Shown: positions 49,001-59,970 of the stretch, piece by piece
Numbering within the stretch: position 1 is the first letter of the stretch
Layout: each line of letters begins with the position of its first letter
Assembly: GCF_964199755.1 (NCBI RefSeq)
Contig: NC_133901.1
Span: forward strand, 6,611,016-6,675,015
Length of the DNA: 64,000 nucleotides
Source of the DNA: Larus michahellis
Lineage: Eukaryota > Chordata > Aves > Charadriiformes > Laridae
Reading direction: 5' to 3'
Notes under the pieces: generated by a model
Database searches by the model: none
What the model saw: only the letters and a program-made list of their open reading frames with translations
What the model was told of the DNA's origin: nothing
Position numbers and translations under genes: made by a program

Positions 49001-51028
49001 GATCAAGTTAGTCAAAGCTACCATGGGTTTTTAGCTTTGCTAAAATCTACCGTATTACATGCTCCGTGAATTTCCACGGCTTTTGTTCGAGTCACTGACA
49101 GCACCTGTCATTTGCCTTTTTATGCCTTGAAAGCTGCTGGTGGCAGCATAATCAAAGATGCTGAGTAAAAATATATATCCCAGAGCAGTGGCCCATAAAC
49201 AAAGGCTGCTTATATTTTAGCATAGACTGTATGCGTCATAACCTGTAGTTTTGTGAGGGTTTTTTCTTGTATGTATCAACACTTTATTGCACAAGCAGGT
49301 ATCTGGGTGAGTTAATAACAAAGGTTATGGTAGAAAATGGAACTAAAACTTTATGCTTCCTTTTTTTAATAGAAAGGAGGGGAAAATATTTGCTTCGCCA
49401 ATTGAGTATTACAGCCAAAACAAGAGCTGACCATCTCTTTCAAGATGCTAGCAAAATGTTCATGTTCGAGGAATCATTACTTACACCCAAGTTCTCAGTA
49501 GTTGTAAAAGTGCCAAGATTAAGGGTGCAGTGTTTCCAGTACAGCAGAAAGTCACAACTCTCCCATCTACTTACCTTTTAATCTAGGAAAACAATTTTTT
49601 CCTCTCTGTTCCATAAAGAAAAATAAGCAGCATTATTTTTGACTATTTCATTCCTAAGCTTTGACTTTACTGTATATAGTTTTTACTCCTGCAACGGAAC
49701 AGTCACAGAACAGAGACATCTTTGGATGATAAGAAACTTTAATTTCATTCGCACTCACTTCAGCCATGGCAAAGTTGTCCAGTGCAGCGCTCACAGCACG
49801 TGTCTTGCAAAAGACGGGGCAGGCGGGTCGTCCTCTCCAGCCCTTCTCTCCAGGCAGCTGTGCAGAACAACAAAGCAGAGCAAACTTGTGCCCTACGCCC
49901 ACCCTAAAATGGGTAAATGGCGCACTCCTTCAGAGGGCAGAGAATATTATCTTCAAGGTTTCCTAACGAGTTCCCCTCGCTGTAGGTCTATGAGTACCAT
50001 ATTTTGCAGGCTGGTGCAGAGCAAACCTTGCTGATGTGTGCGGGGAGCGCCTTGTACATCTAGGGAGAAGCACTGGAGGAAGATCGAAAAGTGTTAGTAA
50101 AGTATGGTGTTGGGCATTACCTACTGGTTACCCTTTAAAAGAAAAGCATGCCTTCGGAAGGGAAATATTCAGTGAATTCGATGGAAATGCTGAAGCGAAG
50201 GATTTGTCACGTTCTGGGTAGTCATGAGCAGCAAATGCTGGATTTGTTAGAGCCAAAAAAGCACGTTAAGTCACCTCTCATACATGGATTGTGTCACGAA
50301 ATACTTTTAACTTCTTTTAGCTGAAAGAGAGTAATACACTTTTAAGAAAAGAATCTTTGATAATATAATGGCCTTGTGTACTGCAGCCTAGACCATGCAG
50401 TTTTGTGTACGTCTTCTGTGAAGAGCAGCCTCTATTAATTAAATATGTCACTCACTCTGAGGCTATGAATGTGGGTTTTTTTTCCACTCTCAGTTGTCAC
50501 TAGATCTTTGGACAGGAATGTTCTTTGTGTCTTTATAACCAAAGTAGGTTTTATGACCAGATTTTGCTTGCAGATTTCTTCCTTCCATTCAAAGGATTAT
50601 TTTTATTCTTGTGTCTGGCCAGGTGCAATTATGAGAGATGCACATGTGAAACCTCTGCAGAGTTCAGTGGGACTAATTTCCTCTTCCGTGGCTTTCACAA
50701 CTCGCCCAATCAAATTCTATAACAGGGATATAACTTTGTTGTGTTCTCCTTTGAGACTGGAAATGTATTACGGGCTATTTTTCAATTACATACTACAAGC
50801 TTTTTTTTAATTCAGCTGCATTAGAAGGTGTGAATGGAGGACAGCCCTGATCCTCAGGACATCAGAAGAAGAAGATGCTACCTCCTAGCAGTAGTAACAT
50901 CATATGCTTTGAGTCAATAAACTACTATGGGTCTACATGTGTTTCAAACCCAATCTGGATTTCCACCCACTGAGGTACTGTACATTTTATTTATGGGTAT
51001 ATTTGCTCGGTTGTTTCAGAGATAGGGG
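46085..51028. other. Unique non-coding sequence
   Basis: Almost 5 kb with no recognisable gene. Frames of 104 codons (49267-49581 plus), 131 codons (49639-50034 plus) and 113 codons (50469-50810 plus) lack domains, and several have overlapping rivals in other frames. A CTTT microsatellite (48581-48596) abuts a C9 run (48601-48609). No RNA gene was seen. Confidence 0.5.
48581..48609. repeat. CTTT microsatellite and C9 run
   Basis: Four CTTT units (48581-48596) are followed by CTT then nine C. It is a pure pyrimidine tract, short, with no element attached. Confidence 0.75.
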
Positions 51029-51178
51029 AAAAAAAGAAAAGAAAAGAAAAGAAAAGAAAAGAAAAGAAAAGAAAAGAAAAGAAAAGAAAAGAAAAGAAAA
51101 GAAAAGAAAAGAAAAGAAAAGAAAAGAAAAGAAAAGAAAAGAAAAGAAAAGAAAAGAAAAGAAAAGAAAAGAAAAGAA
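51029..51178. repeat. (AAAAG) x29 pentanucleotide microsatellite
   Basis: A pure run with a G every five bases from 51036 to 51176, giving 29 uninterrupted AAAAG units after an A7 lead-in. The all-purine tract extends from 51024 to 51178. As a homopurine mirror repeat it can in principle form a triplex (H-DNA), and it will be length-variable between individuals. The repeat length makes all three frames open on both strands, so the Lys/Glu/Arg and Phe/Ser/Leu frames over it are artefacts. Confidence 0.98.
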
Positions 51179-53868
51179 TTTAGTATCCAAGGGATTCCTA
51201 CATTCTGCCATTTGGGAAACAGGGTACTTCAGGAATGTAGAGCATAATCTTAACAGGGTATAAAGCAGTATTTTCCAGTCTATTCCAACACATTTTGATC
51301 CACGGGAGAACAGGTAACTGTTCACAGGAAATTCATAATTTGCATTATTTTTTTCCTATAGGATTTAAGAAGTTTAAAAATTCCTTTTAAAGCCTGTCCC
51401 ATCAAATTCTAACCTACTGGGGTGGGAGAAATCTCTGTACATCTCAATGGCATTCTCGGAGATGTTAATTTTTGCCACCTTATGCAGCAGCTAGAATCTG
51501 TGAATCTTTTGCAACATTCATAAGGGACCACAGACTATTTCTAGGAAAAAAAAAAAAAAGGAAAAGTAGGTTAGACTTGAAAGTTGTACAATATTCACAA
51601 AGGCTCTGAAAGATGCAAGCACCTGCATATTTCTAAACTGGCAGGAGATATAAGGTTTTGTCCCGTTTAACAGAACTAGCTGGAAAATAACGTAGATTAC
51701 ACTAAATCTGAGTAAAAATATGAGTAAGAATGAAACACTTTAAAAATAAACATGAAAATTCATCAGTGTCTTGTTAAAAACAAAGCTAACAATATCCTTT
51801 ATTCATAATCTCCTTAGACCTTTACTTTTTATTGGTTAGTGTTAGTTTTTAATTATCGTATTTTCTGTAAAAAGGTGCACATAGAAATCTCAATAGGATA
51901 AGTTATGCTGCTTATAAGGACTGTCTCTAGGTTTTTGTCGTTATTGGGTTTGTTTTCTTTTCCCTAGGACAGAGAGAAGCCAAGAGAAAGAGACAAACCC
52001 TAATTTTTTAAAATTAAGAAACATAGTTCTGCTCAGGCTTTTCTGAGCCTTACTGTTCTTATTACAGCAAACACTTTCAAAGATAAACAGTGGGATGGCA
52101 GCATTGGTTAGGATTATCAGAAAAGCTTAAAGTTAGCCTAATTCTTCTTTTGACATAGTGAAAGGTTTATCAGTGGTGATGTTAGGGAAAAATTATCGTA
52201 GGAGGGTCGAGAGATTTTGAAAGATGCAACTTATGGCATGTTATTTAATGAATACATTCTTTTCTGTGCTAAATTTACCTCATCCCATGACAGGAATAAT
52301 TAATTTGAAAACAAAAATCATATGACAATGTTCTTCATGTCATTGGTTTAGCAATTTCAATCAAGATGATGTTGGGGGAAAACCAAATAAATGCAAACTG
52401 TGCATTTAAAAAAAAAAATTAGTTCATTGCTACCCCTGCATTTCTGTTTTCTTAATTTTGAAGCTAGGAATCCTCTATGGAGAAGGGTTAAATATGACAA
52501 AGAATAAAAAATGATGGTGAAGTTAATATAAAACAATTCTGACGGTTCTGCTTGAAAAAATGTCAATGTCTTTAAACATCCCTGGAACACTGTTGAACTG
52601 CAGGTCGTCATTCAAATATGCACTGACAGCATGCTAGAGGTGGGTTTTTTTTTTCCTTCCCCTCAAAGTGAACGTGGCTCCCATGTGCTCTCTGCTGAGG
52701 TGCACATGTTTTCCAATATCTACTTCTGAGGAGTGAGAAGAAACACAAATTTGCCCTGAGATAGTTCTTACGTCTTCAGAACAGTCAATAATTGATGAAA
52801 GACCTATGCTCAACTCGCAACGGGAGCATGATTGTTTGAAGGGTAGAAACACTTAGGTTTAAAATACTGGACATATAAATGCAAAAAGACAGAGAAAGAA
52901 GTTAGTACAAGCTATCTGAGCCCCCCTGTAAAGGGCAGGGTAGCCTGCAGGAACCAGAAGCCGCCAGCCAGCCCCAGATTTCCCACGCTGAAGAACTCTC
53001 CTGCCCTGGTGCAAGGCATGAGACATGTGAAGGTCTGGGTTAGGGACAGTAATGCACTGCAAAGACATCCTTCGTATGAGGAGGAATTCCCTGATCATCC
53101 TTTGTAATGAGGCTGCTAATAATTCTTTGAATGACTAAGTCCTCCCTTAGATCGCGGACTCATTTAATCAAGTAACGCTCAAGTCAAAATGAACCCTAGA
53201 ATAGGTCTCAGATTTATTCTGTTGCAGTGCAGAAGATGAATAGGTCCTACAGAAGCACGTGTGGTTTATATTCAAGGGATTATAAACCAGGTCTGAGAGG
53301 GAGAAAGTAAAATTTCATCCCATCGTGGTGAGAGGACCATGGCTCAAGGAAAGGGACACTGAGATTGCTAGGGGTGGTTGAGAGTCCACGGTAGTAGTTT
53401 CTTTTCAAGCAGAATGAAAAGGGCAAATTGTATCCCCTTGCAATGAGCGACTACAGTTATTTCCATTGTTTGGTGGAAGCTTCCACCTATTGATCAATAA
53501 TGCCGGGTGGCTCCACCAAGTAGCAAGTACTCTTCTTGATGGAGTAATCCTTTCCTGGGTACCAGCCATCAGTAAGACCATTTTAAATGTGCCAGCTTCT
53601 GCCATATGCTCCCTTAGGAATAAAAAAAAGAAAAAAAAAATCTTTAAAACATAATGCTTAAAAAATAAGATCTTCACTCCTTAATTTGGCAGTTTGCAAA
53701 ACATGGCATTTGTGAGAATCTGGCACAACAATTGTCAGAGCATCTCTACCAATACAAGAATGGAAAACAAGCTGCCTGGCAGCAGCGTGCACAGCTGTGC
53801 GTGCCCACTGCCTCCCGCTTCTTCCTACCATGCAGTGCTTTTTTTAGTCTGAACTGTTTGTGTGATTA
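51179..53868. other. Unique non-coding sequence
   Basis: AT-rich, with an A13 run (51546-51558). Frames up to 90 codons have no recognisable domain. No repeat family or RNA gene was seen. Confidence 0.5.
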
Positions 53869-53889
53869 GGGGAGGTGGGGGGGGGGGGG
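53869..53889. repeat. Poly-G run (G13) with a flanking G4
   Basis: GGGG, AGGT, then 13 consecutive G (53877-53889). It is a quadruplex-prone homopolymer and a likely site of sequencing length error. Confidence 0.85.
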
Positions 53890-54999
53890 AATGTGCGATT
53901 AGAAATGTCTTGTAAAAAGAGAAAAGACCTTTAAATGCAGCATAATTCTTCACAAACTTGGCAGTTGCTTTAAAAAACAAACAATCAGCAACCTGCCATC
54001 TGGAAATAACATATTATAGTGTGGTACGCAGACACGGGTGGAAGGGTTAATACCACTTGAAGTATCTCTTCTGTGCTTCTTGTCACCCCCTCCTCAGTGG
54101 CAGCTGGGATAGCACGCAGAATTTACAGGTCATTTTTGTATTGTGGACAGCCTGCCATGAAACATAGCTTGTGTTCTAGGTAACAGGGAGGCTCTTGTGT
54201 ATCAGGGTAGGGATTTTTTTTTTGTTAATAGCGCTGTTTAGGAAGCTCCTTGGACCCACCTGCTGGGGGCAGGGGTAAAATTCATAAAAACATCAGTAGG
54301 TGTAGAAGATAACTTGTAACAGAGCCCAATCCTCCTTGTGCTGCTAACGTGAGACAGAGCGTTTCCAGCTGGGACAGACTCAGGGCACAGAGCAAAATAA
54401 TCTCATCCAGGCTGTCCTGGGCAGCGGCATGGGCATACAGCCCAGCTAGTGCCATCGCATCGCAGTGCTGTCCGTGAACGCCAAAGGAATGAAATGTTTA
54501 AAAAATAATTGTTTCTGCGTGATAAATTATTAAGCCGTCCTCTTTCTACAGAATAGCTCCAAGGAGGCTAAACAACCCCTGAGGCATGTCCAGTCAGCCT
54601 CAATCCGTGACCATCCGTGGTGGAAAGCAGAGGGAGGGCAGGGGACAGTGGGGCTTTTCTTTACGAGAAAGCTAGAAACGAAAAGTTCACTGGCAGGAAC
54701 TGGAAATTCCTATTTGGTATGCTATAGTTTTGCTTTTGTTAGTTTCATGCTCTAAAAATGATTCCTGTTCTTGCTCCACTTCCTTTTTCCTGCTCTACTT
54801 CATCTGAGGTCCCTGTCTGTGTCTTTAATGATCCTATCTTTTAAAAGGCATGAGGAACTTTTTAAATGTTCACCAGGGCATAAAGCTGCCTGGCTTTGGC
54901 TGGATTGATTCTTCTCCTGGGTTTGGCCCATGATTTCTGTCATTCTGCTGCGGTTTCACATCCTGGTTTTATTTTAAAAATCGGTGTTTAAAAGAGAGG
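53890..54999. other. Unique non-coding sequence
   Basis: Moderate GC in places (54240-54480 and 54590-54660). No gene, repeat or RNA was recognised. Confidence 0.5.
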
Positions 55000-55340
55000 T
55001 GAGCAGTCGTGGGGGTTGCCCATTGTAATCCTTGGTAGGCAGAAGAACCGGAGCCTTGGTCCATTTGCCACCAGATGGAAAGGCCACCAAATAACAGAGC
55101 AAGCAGTCAGCATCTCGGTCTGTTTTGGAGCAGCAGGAGCTTAGGTAGGAGCGGTAGGTTAAAGAATCATATAGAAAATCAGCAAATGCCTGCCAGGGGC
55201 TGAGCAGCAAGGGGCAGGAGAGCAACCAGGCCAAAGGGACCTGCGAATGGCACCAGGTGGTTGCCCAAGCAGGAGCTGGGTTTTGCTGTGACCATTTCCA
55301 CATCGCCACGGGGGCTGCTCACAGCCTGGACCTCCCCAGG
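55000..55340. other. GC-raised stretch with two CTCF-like words
   Basis: GC is visibly higher than in the flanks. CCACCAGATGG (55068-55078) and TGGCACCAGGTGGTTG (55249-55264) resemble the CTCF core. The 111-codon minus frame across it has no domain. The words are partial matches and a weight-matrix score is needed. Confidence 0.25.
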
Positions 55341-55639
55341 GGAGTTTAATGCTACTCAGCCCTGGTTTTGGGTTTTCTTTCTACATTGAGTGTCTGGAGA
55401 AGAGCAATAAATACCGTGAATGCACCACTTGCACCTTAATCTCCTTTTATCGTTCTTGCAAATTATGGTCAGGTTTCTTCAGAGGGTCTCAACTGCCAAA
55501 TGGAATTTTTATTCGGCTTAACAATTTACCCATTTGCAGAGTGGGTTCGCCTGGGCCTCTAAGAATGTCATCACTGCGTTGCAGGTCTTTAAAAGGGAGA
55601 ATAAATTGAAAGAAACACAACTGAAATAAGATTAGGTTG
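55341..55639. other. Unique non-coding sequence
   Basis: No gene or repeat recognised; the 86-codon frame at 55349-55609 plus has no domain. Confidence 0.5.
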
Positions 55640-56340
55640 CTTATGGCAGCACAAGCAGTTTATACGCATTCCAATGCTAATTATAATGTTTCTTTTAATG
55701 TCATTTATTTGCATATCTTTTGGTGTATTATACAGCTTCCAAATTCTTAGCAGGCATTTGGAAACTATTATACATTATTACTTCCTTAAAATCATAACAC
55801 TTAAATCAGGTCACCCAGCTGTTTAGCATCTGATAACAAGATTAGAGGGATTGATTGCACTCTCTGTAAGACTGCAAATACCTATTAATCTAGGAGACTT
55901 TGGAAGTTAATCAAAATGGTATTTTTCTTCTGAGAATGATATAAACAGTTGAAAATACATTCATAATTTGCAATGGGTATTTTAGGCTCTAAGGTACATT
56001 ATTCTTTCTGAATACTAATCTTTTTAGCTCTTACTGTAACTATTATAACTTTGCATAGTAGATAGTTAATATTCCAGGTTTCTGCTATTTAGTATGTTGG
56101 AACTGTCCACGTTTTCGTTAATTCCATCGATCAAACTTAACTCTCCTCCACCTCTAAGAAGTAATTATAATTATTTTTATGACCATATATATGCTAATGA
56201 AAGAGCTATTTCATGACATTTTAATTAATTCTCAAAATGCTCATGGACTCAATGCTGACATTGTCTCAGAATGACTAGTGCAAAGAAAAAAGTCACATTA
56301 TAAAGCTATGTCTAATTGGAATAAAGCAGGAAATACTGGC
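55640..56340. promoter_or_regulatory. Candidate conserved non-coding block, POU/homeobox words
   Basis: Very low GC but high complexity, with almost no open frame. It has an exact octamer ATTTGCAT (55707-55714) next to GCTAATTATAAT (about 55675), then GATTGATTGCAC-type, TTAATCAAAA, TAATTATAATTATT and TTTAATTAATTC words spread over 700 bp. This density and the absence of repeats resemble deeply conserved vertebrate enhancers. This is inference from texture alone. Confidence 0.22.
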
Positions 56341-59300
56341 AAATACAATCAGAGCCATCTCTTTTTTGTAATGCATTTACCTTCAAATTCTCCTTTGTGT
56401 AGTTATAGACTTAATGTTCTTGCTTTCAAGGTAGCTTAAATCTACATTTTTTTGACACGCAGATACTTTAAAATCATTACTTTTCTACATCTTTTATCTC
56501 CTCATTCATTTCTTTGTTTCTGAAATTCGTCGGTATGCTCTGGCTCCCATTCCCTGCCTTCACTATAGGAAAACAAGTGAGAAGGGTCTGAAAATGGCAA
56601 AACACTTTTATGTAAACAGAAAAAATATGTATTCAGCATTAGAACTGTGATTTTCAAAGGTGTCTTAAGCCATTTCAATGCCCAGAGCAGAAACTGCCAA
56701 AGTAATTTAGATGCATACTGGAAGTCAATAAAACATGTGTTTGAAAATCAATTGGATGTTTTTGAAAACAAAATGAGTGGGAAGAAAGCTTCCAAACTTT
56801 CGATTCAGCTTTAAAATTCTGTCTCGTTTCCTTCCTGAAAATCTCAGCCACAGGCATACGTTAAAATAAATGTTCTTTGATATTTTAGAATCATAACTGA
56901 CCATCTGGTAATATGGGAGTCATTGATGGTGGTGTTATACAAGGTGATTTACTGAGGAGCTGAGCTTTTGGAGAACTGCAGAGAGGTGTTTGGGGAAGAC
57001 GCTTCACGGTATTTGCAGATCTGTGGCCAGATAGAAATGCCTAAATGGATATGAATGAATAGGCTGCACCTTTGGTCATTTTTGGTCATTTTTTAATTGA
57101 CCTCCCACAGGGCCTGACTCTGAAGCACTCTGGGAAGTGTCTGGAAACCGCTGCATCCCTCCCTTGGATCACACCACATGATGGCAACGGACCTGCTGAT
57201 TTGAGCAAGTCCTTGGACTCAGGTTAGATTCAAACTCTTCAGATCTTTTTTCTTTTCCACTTCGGGCTGACCTCCCATTTTCTGCTCTGAGTTACTGCGG
57301 TCTCCCTCTGACCCATCAGTGTCTAAGGCAGCAGAGAAATTCCTGCTCTAAATCCAGGGAAACTTCAGAGAGTATAGGGACTTGACAAATAGTTGCTTTA
57401 TAACAGCAAACAAGGTTGAACATTAAAGATATGAAATATGGGCCAGTTTTGGCAGAAGCAGTTTTAAAGTGAAGAATCTTGCAAAACTAACAATGTCATT
57501 TCTTCTTCTACTCATCATTAGTGATTTCTTTGTCAGCATATGTTGTGTTCATTGGCCCTCTCCTGTCCAAATGGCATTAAGGGCAAACGCATTGAGTTCA
57601 GCCATTTCTGGAGCGCTGTAGGTCTTGTTCTCATGCATGAAAAGCATCTAAAAAATGTTTTAAATAATCGTTATGGTTTGGAGGTTAGGAGACATCCATA
57701 AACATACGCCAGGGTTTGCAGATGCTTATTGCCCCGGGGCAGTCAGCAGGGGTTGAATTCTGGCCTTGCAGTGGTGGCACATGTGGTAGACCCTGTTTGG
57801 ACGTGGACTCTGTGACTGTGCTGGGGTTGAGTCACAAACGCGCAAGTCTCATTCTTTCCTGTGCAAATGTTGGCATATTTAAGCAGCTCTGTCTCATCAC
57901 CCTTTTCAGCACTGATGACCCCTTCTGCAACTGCTTTGACAGAAATAAAATCTTGTTGTTCCAACTGTCTCAGAGCTGGTGACTGCCAGGCCAAAGGAGA
58001 TACAGTAGCTGCTTTGTAGGATGAAACATCTTCACATCTCTAGGAGACTCAGATTTGATGTGCTTGTTTGCTTTGCTCATGTCTGTGATATGAGGTTTAC
58101 ATGAGCTATTTTTGGTGTCACCTCAATGCAAGAAATATCAAGAACTTTACTTGGTTTTGTCCGAAGATGACAGGCAGAAGAGCTGCAGGTTGGAGCACAT
58201 CTTGGTTGCTTATGTCTCTCCTTTCTCTTCTGCTTAAATTCATTCCTATTCTCCTCCCCTACACACACTTTTTAACTGAGAGCAGCCCTTGAGCTTTTTC
58301 TATGTGCAGCTTCTTGGGTCAATGAAAAGATACGAGCAAATGCTGCCCACTTGCCTGAACACTGAAATGAGTTTCATAGTATTGGATCTTATTTTTTTGT
58401 CAATAATTAGTTCTAACCTAATGAAATTCCTGTAGGGATAATTATTTTAGAAGACCTAAAGTCTGTGCACAGATATATACCTTTATACCATATCTTAGAT
58501 CTTTCTCTGAGGTATTCAGTATCTGTTGCTTCAGCCAAATACTGAAAAAAAGTAAAATAATAATAATAAAAAAATATTGGTGGAAGTTTACAGATTCTAT
58601 GCACCAGAAATTACGTTTTTTTTAATTTAGCCACTTCAAAGTATTGAGGCAATCATGAGATATAATTAAATTTTGTGCTTTTTATGTACTTTCTAAGTTT
58701 TCTCAAATTCTTTCCAAAAGTGGTGAGAAACTCAGTTGGAAAGCAGTTGGGTTTGAAGCAGATATGTTAAAGAAGGAGTAGCAGATATGATTTTTTTTTT
58801 TAGGTACAGGGCTTTGGGAAGCACTGTGGACTTTCAAATTTGTAGAAGAGTGTCCAAGGCCATTGTGTGTCAACTTCACCATAGGACCTGGATGAAGATC
58901 TCTTGTACAAATGCCTCTGCTCTCCTTTCCTGCCGAGGTTGAGAACAAAGAACAAATTTCCTTTGATCCTGATGGCTTAAGGCCATCCAACACACAAGGA
59001 GGCTGGAGATCTTTCATGGTGCATGAAAGGTCCAGGAATTTTGCCTCGGTGGCACCACAAAGAGAAGCAGTGTCAGCAGGATAGTTTAGCCATGCTGCCC
59101 CTCCCCAAACTGGCTTAAATGCTAATGTAAATAATATTTTTATTCTGGTTTGTACAGTGGCTGTGTTTTTCCTTTCTACTCATAAAACTTTACCTTTGTG
59201 TTTTCCAAGGACAATTAATGCTGTGAAGCTGAATATTTTACTTTTTGAATCACAGTGGGTATAAACACCGTTTTTTCTCGAGTTCTCAATAGCTGCTGCT

Positions 59301-59647
59301 TTTATTAAAAAGAACCAGAAAAAAAAATACCTTGCTTTTTTATTGACTGATACATGAGTATTTTATGATGGCAGCAGAGAAAAAAATGAACAGCAGTTTT
59401 TCAGGTGAACATTTTGCGTGGGACTACCTTTCATCACGTAGTTTGTCTTTAAGCAGAAGACAAATTTCCCGTACTTTGATCCAGAGCTGTGTCAAAACTG
59501 CTCAGCACTGCGAGCCCCCACATCAGCCATGCAGGTCAGACCAGTGCTATATGAGTATAGGAAGGGGAAGTCAGTGGAAAAGCATCATCCTGAGAAGTAG
59601 GTTTTGCTTTTTCTCCACTGTGGAGATGATGGAGCCACAACTATAAT
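56341..59647. other. Unique non-coding sequence
   Basis: Contains a 10-bp tandem pair TTTGGTCATT (57071-57090) and AT-rich parts near 58555-58580. Frames up to 104 codons (58703-59017 minus) show no domain. No RNA or repeat family was recognised. Confidence 0.5.
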
Positions 59648-59970
59648 GGGGCCTACAAGAAAGCTGGGGAGGGGCTGTTTGCAAGGGCATGTAGGAATAG
59701 GGTGAGGGGCAATGGTTTTAAACTAGAGCAGGGCAGGTTTAGACTAGACATTAGGAAGAAGTTCTTTACACCGAGGGTGGTGAGACACTGGCCCAGGTTG
59801 CCCAGAGAGGTGGTGGAGGCCCCATCCCTGGGGACATTCAAGGCCAGGCTGGATGAGGCTCTGAGCAACCTGATCTAGTTGAAGATGTCCCTGCTGACTG
59901 CAGGGGGGTTGGCTAGATGGCCTTTAGAGGTCCCTTCCAACCCAACACATTCTATGATTCTATGATTCTA
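59648..59970 (+). mobile_element. CR1 LINE, 5'-truncated 3' end (plus)
   Basis: It reads left to right as GGGCCTACAAGAAAGCTGGG, CAATGGTTTTAAACTAGAGC, AGGAAGAAGTTCTTTACACC, TTGCCCAGAGAGGTGGTGG, CCATCCCTGGGGACATTC, GGCCTTTAGAGGTCCCTTCC, and ends in the terminal repeat TCTATGATTCTATGATTCTA (59951-59970). About 323 bp of the 3' end survive and no coding part does. It is the same subfamily as the copy at 13012-13341 but in the opposite orientation. The 71-codon minus frame is antisense to the element and resembles the antisense frame of the other copy, which shows that it is repeat-derived. Confidence 0.95.

Noticed and set aside
49639..50034. 131-codon frame, second longest in the window
   Set aside because: No domain, overlapped by 82- and 66-codon frames in other phases; its length is within chance for 64 kb.
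50937..51325. Lys/Glu/Arg-repeat frame (108 codons plus) and Phe/Ser/Leu-repeat frame (112 codons minus)
   Set aside because: Both are produced by the AAAAG microsatellite, whose 15-base super-period lacks stops in most frames.
54463..54483. GTGCTGTCCGTGAACGCC as a REST/NRSF site
   Set aside because: Only the left half matches the known element; the right half does not.
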